Of a DNA stretch of 64,000 bases, positions 44,602-56,260 are shown in pieces. Within the stretch, counting starts at the first letter, position 1. Every line of letters begins with the position of its first letter. A program made the position numbers and the translations under genes. The notes under the pieces are model-generated. The model had not been told where the DNA came from and searched no databases. It worked only from the letters and a program-made list of their open reading frames with translations. This stretch comes from Cryptomeria japonica (Eukaryota > Streptophyta > Pinopsida > Cupressales > Cupressaceae): contig NC_081408.1 in NCBI RefSeq assembly GCF_030272615.1, forward strand, positions 311,011,118 through 311,075,117. Reading direction: 5' to 3'.

Positions 44602-45659
44602 TCATGTGAAGATTGTAGACAAGGCCAGAATATCCTCTAAGAAGCTGAACATGCAGTCCTTCGGGGAGGAAGCAGGTGAATCACTTGGAGAGGATGGAAC
44701 AAGAATAAGATAGCCAACCTCTAGAAGAGGGTAAGTGATGAACTCAGGAGAAGGTGAGGCCTTCTTGAGAATGCAAATAGAAATAGGCAAACAATGAGGC
44801 ACTAAAGTAGGCAAAGGAAGGGATGAAGGAAAAACTTGTGCTGGTTGATGACATCAGAACTCCAAGACAGGGCCCTATTCAAACTTGCGTTTACATGGGA
44901 TAGGAGTGTCAGGCCCCATAGCGACTATGGCAGGCTGAAGGACCCTAGGAAAGCTTACTGAAGCGGTGGCAGAATAGGTGGAGTAGCGGAAGTGATGTTG
45001 GAGATCACTTGCATGTGCGACATATCAAAAGGTACAGACAAGGGCAAAATATCCAATAGAGAAATGATAAGCGGAGACCTCGAGGAAGGAGTGATGAAGA
45101 TCTTCACCCTCTTAGGGGGAGGGTTATCAAAGGTCCCTAGAGTAGAGGAAAATGAAACCAAAATTGATGCAGAAGTGGGAGCGGGAGCCACTAAAGGAAT
45201 AGGCTCTGAAACAAAAGCACTAAAGGATGCACCAGCAGACTGTGAGGTAGTGTCATGCACTGAAGCCTAGGCCCATCGGAAATGTTTACACTCATGTACA
45301 CAGTGGCTCTGATGGAGGTGGGGACCACCAACCATAGGTTGAGATGAATTAGGAGCATCATGATCCATAGGACAAGCTTTCAGGATCAGCTCAAGGATAG
45401 GAGGAGGCCTAACCAATGAAGTAGGAGGCCTAATCGATGAAGTAGGAGGGACATCCTGAATGGGCACCATATTCACAGCGATGGGCGCCTGATATTGCTT
45501 CGCTTGTTGAGTGGTTGGAGGGATAGGAGGTGCCAACGTGGTCTGTGATGTAGATGCAAGTAGAGATGAAGGAACCTGAGACGAGCGCTTCCCCTTTGCA
45601 TAGTAAGATGGCTTAAATATTTCAGCCATGATGGGAAGCTCGAAGGGAGGGTGGGCCAT
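44602..45659 (-). pseudogene. Pro/Ser-rich C-terminal extension of J gag-protease
   Basis: Minus-strand frames 45659-45267, 45260-44955 and 44814-44602 give proline-, serine- and threonine-rich sequence with no enzyme motif, for example PPSTSSIRPPTSLVRPP-like runs and PPPKRVKIF. They directly follow the protease-like region in the place where RT would start in a complete gypsy element. Whether this is a Gag-Pro tail or an accessory ORF cannot be decided. The plus-strand frames here are antisense shadows. Confidence 0.45.
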
Positions 45660-45763
45660 GGACTTTGATAGTGAAGGTGCCTTTCCTTTGGCTATACTAG
45701 GTGTAGTTGCAGGAATAGAGGAAACTAATGGGGTCTACGTGGTCCTACGAGGACGAGGAGGTC

Positions 45764-46540
45764 TCAGTGTGGGAGAGAGTTTAGCCCCAACCCCTGCAAT
45801 GGAGGGACATGTGGCACAACCCATTCCAAGACAGGGATCTTGGGTGCAGAAGTTGATGCAGGAGGAAACAAAGGTACGACTGGCTGCACCAACATAGAAG
45901 CTGACTCCCTCATCTTATATTTATAATATGCATAGTATAAAAGGTCACCACAAGGAAGCATGGGCCCAATCAAGTCAAGCCATAAATGATCCAAAGAGAA
46001 GTCCCCACAAGAAATCAATGGTCGATAGCCAGTGTCATGGAGGACATGCACTATGCCCTCATGAGGAATATTTGTGCACTTGTGAACCATGGAGGGAACC
46101 ACCTCCATGGAAATAAATCATAGGATCTTGATTCTACCTCGAAAGAGATCAGACTCAGGGATGATAGTGAAAACTGAGGACACCGCCTTAGGACCTACCA
46201 TGATCATCAAGGTGATTCTGCCCAATGGGCTCCTCGAGAATCCATGGCGAGTCTACAAGGTAGGGCGACACTCCTTATAGACTGTTCTATGCCATCCATT
46301 CACAAAGAGTGTCTCCTCCATGATGACATCGACTCTAATAGAGGTGTAAACCATCACACCTATGATAGTCTGACCATTCAATTGAGTAGGGATATAGAGA
46401 GGAGCAGGTTATCTACAATATTGGGCATCGAGCAGTGTGAATGAGATAAGAATGTTAGACACCTTCCCATTTTGGGTAGGGGGGAGACAAGAGGGGTGAT
46501 GGTTACCATGTTGACATATGGACCACCCTCCAAGGCTGGA
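45764..46540 (-). pseudogene. Protease-like region of J
   Basis: The minus strand shows ITLMIMVGPKAVSSVFTIIP, then MEVVPSMVHKCTNIPHEGIV and VHVLHDTGYRPL. This matches the pattern of the plant Tat-type protease region (IMVGP, a LLGRPWIH-like segment, then a short-helix and PHNG-like stretch). Upstream, VIFTSDPALEGGPYVN is readable at about 46555-46508. The active-site Asp region is not clearly preserved and several stops occur, so this is a dead copy. Confidence 0.55.
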
Positions 46541-46629
46541 TCAGATGTAAAAATCACATTTTTTGAGTGGAGAGGAAATGGATTGGTATAGATCTACAAG
46601 TCACTATTGGTTTTATCCACAAACTTGTT

Positions 46630-48380
46630 TTACTTATGTTTCCTTGCATCAAATTCGATAGCTCCGCTATTGATGTGGTCTTGGACAATGTTTCTAAGGC
46701 GATAACATCTCTCAATGTCATGACCAGGCACATGATGGTAATGACAATACTTTGACCCATCGAACCAATGGGGGTAGGGTCGGCTATTTGACAGAGGTTT
46801 AGGATCAGGTAGGGTGATCAGGTTGTCTTGCAACAACCACTACATGATACTCAAATAAGAGTCATTCAATTTTGTGAAGACTCGGTTTTGCAAATATTGA
46901 GAGGCAACTATCCTAGGAGTAGCTGCTACATTAGCCACAACTTTATTCCTCTGAGACTCATCTGAGGACATGCTAGAAAAGAACCCACCACAAGGGTTCA
47001 AAGAAGAGTCTCCTAACTGTGTCATAGTGTGCTGATAATTGGTCAAGGAATAACACATGATGGAAAAGTTCTGATAAAAATTTAGGGACAACTTCTCCCT
47101 CAATGTCAGCTGTAGGTTGCCTATGAACATACGTTGCAAGTCACTATCCGGTAGGGCAAAGGGGATCTTAGTTGATATCGTCTGATATTGTGAGATAAAA
47201 TCCATAACCCTTCTCATTTAATATAGTGACCTTTCTTCCTATGTTAGCCTAAAACCTCTTGAGAAAGAGATCCATCAGCTGGTCAAAGGTGCGGATGGAG
47301 TGGTTAGGCAAAAAATTATACCATTCCAATGCAGTCCCTTTGAGGGAGCAAGGAAACAACTTAATGAGAACAAAGTCTAGATTATGATAGTCATTACACA
47401 TGGTCATAAGTGAATCAATGTGAGTGTTTTGGTCACCTCGCCACTAAACCTATCAAACTACAATGACCAGATGATCATTGGAATTATGGTATTCAAGATA
47501 GTGATGTCTTAAGGGCTCTTCCTATAGTATGCAGGTGCAAATAGTTGGCCAGAAGTAGAAGCTAGAGAAGTCAGCTGCAACTGAAGTTGGCCCATGTTTT
47601 GTTGTATGGTATTTAGAACCGGGTTCGTAGGTGGAGGAGGATGTGGTGGAGCTACACCACCTACCCCGCTAAATAACATGTCAGTTGATGTGGTACTAGC
47701 AGAGACAACTACAATATGGGAATCATTAGAAATAGCATTCAAGTCACTAGCTATACCCATTTAACCTAAAGGAATAGAGGAGGCATTGATACTCAGGATA
47801 GTGGAATCCACCATGCAGGCTCCCAACCTTGGGATGCTAACACTGACTTGGGACCCGAATGGATCAAACTGGGTGTTCATAGGGGATACCTTAGCTAGGG
47901 GTACATAGTTTTGAACAATCATGAATAAGGCCCTCAGCATTTCTAGGCCTCTCCTATTGGATATCAACATGACTCTCAATGTGCAGATGACATTCCCTGC
48001 CTAGGGAGGACGTTCTCTTAGTTTAGGAATCTTTCAAAATCTCTCAAATTCTTCTCTAAAGAGTTGATCTACTCAAAATTGATAGAGACAATAGAACCAT
48101 GATCTCTATTAGGAGGGGAAGATGGGGTAGAACTCCTAAGAGATTTGGGTTGCGAATTGGAAGGAGAAGGCCCCCTACTTAGAATAGATTTTAGACTGTG
48201 AGAGATCAAAAACTCATTGAGATTGGATGATTGCTCACCCTGCATAGCGTCAAGTAGAGGAGAGTTGTAGCAATCAGGAGGGAAGCTCCTCTTAAATGAC
48301 CTCCTTATGATGTCTCCGGTCATAATTTGGTTTATAAAGCTCATAAGCTGATTGACAACCAGGTCACAGAATAGGGGCAC
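46630..48380 (-). pseudogene. gag of J (Tat-like)
   Basis: Starting MPLFCDLVVNQLMSF at 48380, the minus strand gives a Ser/Pro-rich N-terminus, then a Gag core. Its parts are LNTIQQNMGQLQLQLTSL (47650-47590), RTFDQLMDLFLKRF (about 47290-47240) and LPDSDLQRMFIGNLQLTLRE with MCYSLTNYQHTM (47217-46840). It ends with a CHYHHVPGHDIERCYRLRN knuckle-like motif at about 46760-46690, typical of the CHCC variant in plant Tat elements. Frameshifts separate these parts. The product would have been the structural protein of the J particle. Confidence 0.75.
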
Positions 48381-48581
48381 CTATGCTAGTGTTTGGAAAA
48401 AGATGTAGGACTGTTTTGTTTTGATGTGTTTAAGATAAAAGCATGAAAGGAAAAAATATGTTTGCTATTTTTTTTTTTTAATGAGTGTGATGAAAAGTGA
48501 AACAACTATGCTAACTTGGAAAATAAAATGAATTGAAACAACTAAGCTATACGAGAAAAAAAACACACATGAATCCCCTTT

Positions 48582-48597
48582 CACGTCGGGTTCACCA
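48582..48597 (-). other. Primer-binding site of J
   Basis: The minus strand reads TGGTGAACCCGACGTG, three bases after the LTR end at 48601. It would pair with a tRNA 3' end terminating in CCA. I cannot assign the tRNA with certainty; it is not the methionine type used by the copia elements here. Confidence 0.75.
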
Positions 48598-48600
48598 AAA

Positions 48601-49720
48601 TGTAATGGAGGGAATTTGTCACCCCATGGATGATGAATCCTCAAGGACAAATTATCCTTCCGATTACCTCTGTAAACTGGTACTAAGATGAGCCAGGGGA
48701 TAAAAAATTTATACAAGGAGTGTCAGACGCCCAAGAGACATCTCTATACGGCTCTATAGAACCTCTGCCCACAAGACGAGCACATGGAGAAGGTATGCCA
48801 GTGTGGTGCGTTGTCGTCCTGTACGGACAGAGTGCAGAGTCTAAGAAAAAAGCTCTAGACACATTGATAGAATTTATGAAATAGTTAAACGATACTGAAA
48901 ACTATGAAAAGTATGGATTATGAAATAGAATAAGGAAAGTAGCGGAGAATAAAGAAATCTTACAATCAGTCCACGTTGTGAAGCCTCCTACAAGATAATC
49001 TTCTCTTCACGAAGCTACACCTACACACATGCAAGAGAGAAAATGTTGGGGGTTGTATTTTGGAGCCTGCCTAAGTCAGACCCCCATTTTTGTGTTTCCA
49101 CCTCCATAGACAACTCAAAAAGCCATGAGAAAGGAAAATGATAAAGAAGAATGTAAAGGCAAGTACAAAGACAATGCCATGCTATTTGGTAATTGGAAAA
49201 TAAGCAAGATATTGGAAATGTAAGATAGAGTTATATTACTCCCTTAGAGCTTGGGAAATATTGGTATGCTTGGTAAACTTGGTAGCTTGATGATACTGCA
49301 ACAATATTGGTGGTGTCTCCAAGAGCTTCAATCTCCAAGAGTAAGTCTTCAATTTGCAAAAATATCCTTTGGAAGTGTCCCAAAACCAAGGATATAGGAT
49401 AAGGGAGGAGCATGGGTGTCGGTGGCCGCATAGAGAGGCATTATGATTCCTTCCTGGCATGGGTTGTAATGTCCCAATGCCACCTATTGGCTGGCAAGTT
49501 GGTGGGATGGTAGCACATCGCATGGACATCTCTGCATCGTGCCTACATCTGCTAATCTGTTAGGTCAATGGAATTGATAACATCTCTAGGGAAGTTGACA
49601 TGGACTTCTTCGGTGGACAAAAGGACAAGTTGGTGGACCTATCCTCCAAGTAGCATGGGGGAGGTGCCACATGTTGCAATTGCCACTAAAGGTGATGAGG
49701 GTGATATTTTTTACTTTACA
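48601..49720 (-). repeat. 5' LTR of J
   Basis: This 1120-base LTR on the minus strand starts TGTAAAGTAAAAAAT and ends CTCCATTACA. It is uninterrupted and therefore preserves the pre-insertion site used by element C in the other LTR (around 48779-48795). Confidence 0.94.
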
Positions 49721-49727
49721 ATTCTAT

Positions 49728-50636
49728 GTTGTGGAGACATGGGAAGCTTGATAGATGTTTAGAGTACCTTACTCCATGATTTAGCCTTCGGTGATAATTC
49801 ATGTGAAAGTTAGAAGATCTGGTATATCATTTTTTAGTAGAACAATGTACTATGGCCGACTTGTATGTTTGATTGTTTTGCGATTTTGGTGGAGCCACTT
49901 TGGTGATTTTTTTTGTGTTCATGAATGATAAGATGACTTGTGGGAAGTGTGTGGACAATTCTTTTTGGTCTGCATATACATTGGAGATCGGATTCAACCG
50001 ACAACACTTATACATTTCATTATTTGTTGTATTCCTAAAGTCGACATGTAGAAGACCTAATTTCTTGTTGTGGATATATAAGAGTAATTGATATGATCAT
50101 TTTGAGTATCAATGGTTATGTGAGAGTTGTTTATGATAAATTATGTGTAGTTGCATGTACACAACTCTAATTTTTGTGCTCTAAAATATTGAAGAACAAT
50201 GAAACAGAGCAGTATCAGATAGAGTTTTAATTCAATGGACATTGTGCTTAACTGAAACTATACCTAGGCATTTGTAGATGCTATTCAATAGTTCAAATTC
50301 TCCTGTAATCATTTATAACTCATTTGTATGCCAGTGAGCCTTCCCAGGGTTGTAGCCCTTTTTTTTTTTTGAGTAGTAAGCTCTAGGCAGTGTGCCTAAA
50401 TGCATGTGCATTTCCTATAGTAATATTTCATATACTTCTAACAGGGTATCATCATATTGTGGGTAGGTTCCCACCATGGTTTTTCCCTTCACTGGGTTTT
50501 CCATGTATAAAATCTTGGTGTTATGATGTTGTGGATATTTACTTTGTGTTTTCACCTCTCTTTTGTTGATTTACATTAAGTTCTTGAAGGATCAGCTTAA
50601 TAAGGTAAAAAATCTCAGTGTTCCTTGATTCCAACA
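49728..50636 (+). repeat. 5' LTR of element E
   Basis: It ends GATTCCAACA before the primer-binding site. It shares the GAGCTC-TAGGCAG region, hairpin AAATGCA-TG-TGCATTT (50398-50413) and CCACCATGGTTTTTCCC with A, C and F. It lacks the C-rich tail. The left boundary is uncertain. Confidence 0.75.
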
Positions 50637-50638
50637 AT

Positions 50639-50650
50639 TGGTATTAGAGC
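50639..50650 (+). other. Primer-binding site of element E
   Basis: TGGTATTAGAGC lies two bases after the LTR end, with the same C-to-T variant as in element A. Confidence 0.92.
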
Positions 50651-50732
50651 CTAGTCCCTCTGAAGAAGTTTAATAGCTTGAGGAGGATTCGAGAAGGTGA
50701 TTCAATAAATTTTGAGTCTTCAATAATATCTT

Positions 50733-51863
50733 ATGGAACTTTAGGATCTTGATCAAGCCCAAGATGAGGTCCGACAAACGAAAAACGAATCTTAAAGATG
50801 CTATGAATTTAATTCAATCATTGAAAAATTAGCTAAACAAGTCTAGGAAAAAGATAAATGAACTTGTTGATAAGCTAAAGGAGATATAAATCCAAAGCAT
50901 AGATGACCAAGCCTTGAAAGAGAAGACAAAAGAATGTGAGAAACTTGCTAGAGATAATGAATTCCAAAAAAATAAGATTGAAGAAAGAAAGAAGAATGAA
51001 GAAGGTCTGGTTTAGGCCTTGAAAGATAGATTTGATGAATGTTGCAGACTTAACTATGAGAATGATTAGCTAAAGCTTGAACGGCTTCAATCCATGAACA
51101 ATGAGTAAGAGCTTGATAGGTAGATTATCATTCTTAGGGTTGAACTTGCTATTGCAAATGAGTAAAAGGAGAAGTTCAAGATTAGCTTTGTCAAACTTGA
51201 TGAGCTGCTACAAAACCAAAAGAGTGAAGATGACAAGCGAGGTCTTGGATTTGAGAAAGGAGAAAGCTCCAAATCTAGTCAAGGGAATCCTAAGTCTCAA
51301 CATCAGAAGAACGAAGCTGAAAGGTCTCCGATAAGACAACCTAATGCTCAAAATTTAATGGTATTTGCTTTGTCTGCAATAAATTTGGTCATAAAGTTAT
51401 TAAGTGCAGAAATAGGATGAATCATAATGGTCCATCTTTCTCCAGTCAATGCTTCAATTGCAATAAGTATGGTCATAAATCAAGTGAATGCAAAAGTATG
51501 GAAAATTACTCTTTCAATAGAGGGAATGTTAGATGCTATGCATGTGGTAGATTTGGCCATGTTTTTAATCAGTTTAAATCAAGAGGAAGTCAAGGCAATT
51601 TTAGGCCTAGTCAAAGAAATGTTGTGTTCTATAATTGCAAAAAATCTGGTCACATTACAAGATTTTGCAAAAGCAAGAATATGAATAGGAAGGATCTGAC
51701 AACCAAGAGCAAGAATGTGTAGAGAGATGATAAGGGAAAAGGAAAAATTATTGTGGAAGAGATCAAAGATTATATGAAGAAGACATGGGTGAAGAAGAGT
51801 GACTTGGATGCTGGAAACGGTTCTACACCTGATTCTAGTACTACAAATTTCTCTGGGAATTAG
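50733..51863 (+). pseudogene. ORF1 of element E: coiled coil plus four knuckles
   Basis: After the ATG at 50733 a Lys/Glu/Asn-rich coiled coil continues to about 51220 with about ten stops, mostly TAG. Knuckle 1 is CFVCNKFGHKVIKC (51366-51407). Knuckle 2 is CFNCNKYGHKSSEC (51450-51491). Knuckle 3 is CYACGRFGHVFNQF (51534-51575), with its last Cys lost. Knuckle 4 (about 51627-51668) has its first Cys replaced by Phe. A Lys-rich tail ends at 51863. The parallel with A, C and D is clear. Confidence 0.8.
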
Positions 51864-52289
51864 ATTGAGGACTCTGGCTTAAGGGGAGTTTTTTTGCAAA
51901 TCCTTTTCTCCCCTACCAGTAGTTGATGTTGGAAAATCGACAGTCTGTCAGTAGATGTATTTTGGTAGTGCATATCTTTTGGAAGAATTTATAGAAGAAT
52001 ATAAGCGAGTTTGAAGATCTGCAAGAAATTTATTGTGAGCTATCTATGTATGTAGGGTATCCAGAAAAATTAGGGCAAGCACATTTATTACACCAAAAGG
52101 TTAAGTGTGTAGAAGATAAAAGAGAACTTTTTCCTCATTTCTCACTTTTCATTCTATAAGAAGTGTAGAAGTGATCTCTGCAAAGAGATTTCTGAGCGAT
52201 CAAAAGCATAAAGGCGATTTAGTAAAGAACGCTAGTTCAACGAAGCAAGGTAACTATCAAAAAAGTTTGTGAATTTGATATCTTTGCAA
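51864..52289 (+). other. ORF1-ORF2 spacer of element E with TATA-like boxes
   Basis: GATAAAAGAGAACTTT (about 52115-52130) and TATAAG (52155-52160) lie 175 and 135 bases before the ORF2 ATG. The first aligns with the blocks upstream of ORF2 in D and C. Confidence 0.5.
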
Positions 52290-55254
52290 ATGGATACACC
52301 TTTGGTTGTTGATATTACGAAGAGGGATCGACCCAAATTTATTTAGCACCCCTATAAATCCATGGAAGATGACCATGAAGGACCATTTTCATTAATTTTG
52401 TATGGTGTTCTTCATTTAGAAGATGTTAGGGCTTATATTCATGTGAATATTGAGGAATTGGGAGGATTCCAGATGCTGAATTTGTACTTCAATCAAATTG
52501 CTTGAGATAATCTTAAGGTTAAACCTGAATTCAAGGCCCTAGATGAGAAAAACTTTGCGTAGATAGTTAGGTTTCCTCTATTCAATGAGAATAAATGGGT
52601 GATATATTCTAATTAGAATTCATGTGGTTAAACTAGTCGTACAAGATCATGAAGGAAGTAATTCAAATTATAACTGACTTGAATGCATTCAACAGTTTAC
52701 ACACGCTCCGGTCGGTAAAGAATTAGATGGTCACTGATGCAACCGGTTCTAAGTTTGATAAACAAGCTATGACTATTAATGACATCATTGATCCTGATGT
52801 GAAATTTGCATCTATGGTGATTGGATACAAAGTCTGTCATTCCAGTAGGGAGAATTTTATCTTAGGTACTGCCATATATGTCCCATATTAGATGGTGAAG
52901 GAGAATAAGGATTATGATCTATGTGAATTGCTCTAGAACAAATTGGTGGAGAATCTTACTGCTATCAAAAGGGATAAGAAGAACACATTCAAATTTGGTG
53001 CGTTAATCTTATGCCTGTTCTTCTATTTTATGAATGAAATCCCTAGAATAGGTATTGCTCAATGGAGTAATGATGCACCGGTAGCAGCACAAATTGGAAA
53101 TATTCTATGTGGTGTTGGTGATATGAAAGCTAGGAAAGCTTCTTTATGGGGTTATTTCAAAAATTTCCAAAGAATGATGCAAGATAGGGAAAGAATCCCT
53201 AAATCTATTGTAGAGAAATATCAAGACACTATATACTTCATGGTTGAAATAGATCAATGCCTTCTTGAAGCAATTGAGTCAAGAACTATCTGGATCATGT
53301 CCATGGGGTATGAAGTTAAGGAAAAAATCTTGGAGATGTATGCTTAACATTTGTTGAGTAATCTGGTGTACAACTCTAAAGAAAGATTTGGCACATATAA
53401 TAAGAAGGATTTATAGGTTTATAGTCAATTCAAGAAACCGACAATAGTGAGGAAGGTGAGGAAGGAAGTAGAAGCATATGCAGAGAGTATTGGGATTACA
53501 GCTGAGGTGGTCCGAGAGGCATGGAAGATAAATATACCAGATATAGAGGAGCTAGTCAAGGTTAATAAGGCTAATATAGAAGCTTCATCTGCAAAGCCAA
53601 GATAGACTAAGAGATTTGCACCCTCCTCCAATTCCTAGAAGCCATCTAGCTCTTTTAAATCATATGCTAAATCATTTGGTGAAGAAGGAAAGAAGAAGGG
53701 TAAGGGAGAAAGAAACTTGGTTTCTGTTCCTAATGATGAGGAAATAAAATCCAATGAGGAAGTAAAAGAAATAAAGAAAAAGTGCACCAAAATTACAAAA
53801 GTCTCTAAGGACAAGCCCTCCAGTGAAGAAAAACCAAGTAAGAAGCCCAAGACAGATTCTGCCAAATCTGGGATGTTAGTAAGTGAAGTGGACAAATCCA
53901 TCACTATTCAAGATAATCTAAAACCACTTTCTAAGTTCTATGATAAATTTGATGAAGCTAGTAAAAGAACCTAGGAAGAAGCCACTATAATGTACTTGAA
54001 AAAATATAATAAGGCTCTTACAGAAATAATATTATATGTTCCCAAAAGTCTCTATGATATTTTGGAATGTAGAAGGGATGGTGCTAAGACAAAAGATGAA
54101 AGGTTAAGAGAGTATGTGCTAGTAAATCTATGTCTGGTAGTAGCTATAGAGGAAGTTGATAGAATACTTAAGGAAGCCAATAATGAGTTTAGGAGAAAAA
54201 CTAGAATCAATAAGTTAATGATTGGCAAATCAAAAGAAGTCATCAAAGACATAAAGAAGATCTTAAGATAAGTATTGCTCAAAAGCCAATATGAAGTTAT
54301 TCTTGAGAAATCTCATGGTGATGCTTCTAAGACATCTATTCTGGAAGCTTAGAATATGCAATCCAAAGGTGAGCAGATTGAGGTAGATGTTCATTTCATT
54401 CCAGAAGAATGGGGGTAGGATAAAGGAGATGATGAATCCATGCAAGGGGATGCGATACTCCAAATCCTCTGGTTGATACTGATGAGCCATCTATAAAGGA
54501 TGAAATGCAAGCTAAGGTAGAAGCAATAAAGGTGGTAGAGGAGATACAAGTTGAGACCAAGGCTCCAGTGATGGAAGCAAGAGACACTGTAGGGGTAGTA
54601 AAGGAGCTTTTGGAGAAGGATAAGCAAGAAGTGTTTGATCCAAATTTCATCCAAGGTCCAATCAAATTTTCTTCTTTATCTCTTGTTTAGAAGTTATAGT
54701 TAGCTTCATTTACTCAAGCTAAGGCAAGGGAAGATCTATTGAAGTCTCACTTAGAGGACAATGAGTTAGTGAGTCTTTCTTTTAGAAAAAATCATGCCCA
54801 CGTATGTCAAGAACAAATCTTATTCCCCATCCAGTCAATTGAAGAGTCTTATTAATTCCATAAGTACCCAGTTTGAGTCTTTTGAAAAGTCAGTTGAGAT
54901 CAAAGTTAGAAATGAATTTGATGCTAAGAAACTCAGTCAGTTAAAGAATATTATTGTTGATGATAGAGTTGTGTTAGACACTTGTGTGAAGAGCATTCAA
55001 GATGCACTGTCTAAAGGTGGAATTATCTATAAGGATTGTTTGTCACCATCAAATTTTTCTAAAGGTCTTGAGAAGCAGATCAAAAAGCATGAGAAATAAT
55101 TGGAAGGCATCTCCCAGTGCTTTGATCCTTTAACTGTTTTGGTGGGTAGCTAGGAAGGTCAAGTTGTTGCATTATTTGATAAGATCAAGCTCTTAATACA
55201 TGATAGGGACAAGATTGTGAGTAGTGTTGGTGAGATCCGAAGCTTGATTGTGTA
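52290..55254 (+). pseudogene. ORF2 of element E, truncated at the 3' end
   Basis: It begins MDTPLVVDITKRDRPKF and shows VLHLEDVRAYIHVNIEELG near the N-terminus, then ATGSKFDKQAMTINDII. The central domain is well kept (52980-53343): NTFKFGALILCLFFYF, RERIPKSIVEKYQDTI and IWIMSMGYEVKEKILEMYA. A Lys/Ser/Glu-rich linker (53640-53900), a helical domain (53990-54270) and a coiled-coil C-terminal region (54794-55254) follow. It stops at RSLIV where foreign sequence begins, about 100 residues short of C. Many stops and frameshifts occur. No enzyme motif is visible. Confidence 0.78.
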
Positions 55255-55972
55255 ACACCCCCACTATGAGGCCTAGAGCACTTAATCAAATTAAACCAAT
55301 GAAAATGTGAATATTTTTTCATTTTTTATAAAAAACAAGATAAACCATACATATGCATTGAGTTTCATGGCACAACAAGATAAATAAATGAAATGAGCAT
55401 ACAAAAGCTAACATTAGTCCTCAAGGCCCCACAACGTTGTTACTCAAGCATTACCAAAATAACCCAATATACAGAAGCATAAGAATATCCATTTAAATAT
55501 ATTAGATTGTGTATTACATAAGTTCGTGATACATAATACATTGCCATGAGAATATACATATGATTATCAAATACATACATATGTATCCATAAGGATATAA
55601 TCTCTAAAAGTACATTAATTAAATGGGTACATGAATCTAGATCCATCTAGCAAGTCTTCAATCTCCTCTTGAGCCATCACAAACATGAATAAGGATGAAG
55701 AAAACCCAATGGGTGTAAAAAGAACTCCACCTAACCATGTGGTACCATTAGGTCCACCACCATGCTAGGAGATATCAGCCAAACCCACAAGACGGAAGCA
55801 AGCAATCAAGGATTCATACAAGTCTCGCATGAGGCTCACAATACTACTACCAGAAGAGACTCATAAGAAATATAACCAATTCTAGAGGCCCAAAGAAATC
55901 CAAAGAAAGAAAAATAAAAATAAGGGACCACTAGGTATGCATTAGGGAAGAGTGTCATCACTAGGTTGTCAT

Positions 55973-56260
55973 GGGTTACCCTGGTGAGTCTTCACTAGAT
56001 CCCAAACCCCATTCTAGGTTACCCTGGTGAGCTCTACCGACCCCCGACCCCCATATAAACACTAGTGGAACACACCAACCTTTCGAAGGGACAATATTGG
56101 TGGATGCCATTCCAAGCCTTCTGAGAGTAAACAAGCATCTGAGAGTAAGAGGAAATAATTAATGTGTTTAGTTTGTTCTAGCTACCCACCCAAGTTCTTT
56201 AGTTTAAATTTCCACTTGATTACAAAACCCTCATTGAGTTACCCTGGCGAACACTTTGGG
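55973..56260. repeat. GGTTACCCTGGTGAG direct repeats
   Basis: Copies are at 55973-55988 and 56016-56031, with a variant (gttaccctggcgaac) at about 56236-56252. Each is followed by a stretch containing dacccc-type C runs. Confidence 0.75.

Larger units (their letters stand above)
33604..49720 (-). mobile_element. Element J: Ty3/gypsy, Tat-like, no RT or INT found
   Basis: The ends are TGTAACAAAGG (33604) and CTTTACA (49720), flanked by atttt and attct (4/5 target duplication). The LTRs are about 1120 bases, the left one split by element C. The internal 5.7 kb on the minus strand has a primer-binding site, gag with a CHCC-type knuckle and a protease-like region. Two to three kilobases of low-complexity sequence follow, up to a polypurine tract. 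I saw no YxDD RT box, RNase H or integrase in any minus-strand frame, so J is probably non-autonomous. Confidence 0.85.
49728..55254 (+). mobile_element. Element E: pol-less two-ORF LTR element, 3'-truncated
   Basis: It consists of 5' LTR, primer-binding site, ORF1 with four knuckles and ORF2, in the same order as A and C. The LTR start (TGTTGTGGAG at 49728) is tentative because no second LTR is available. ORF2 breaks off at 55254 where an unrelated block starting TGTAACACCCCC begins; no 3' LTR of E is seen in the window. Confidence 0.8.

Noticed and set aside
44341-45270. Plus-strand open frames inside element J
   Set aside because: They lie opposite the minus-strand Pro/Ser-rich gag-protease extension and show no domain.
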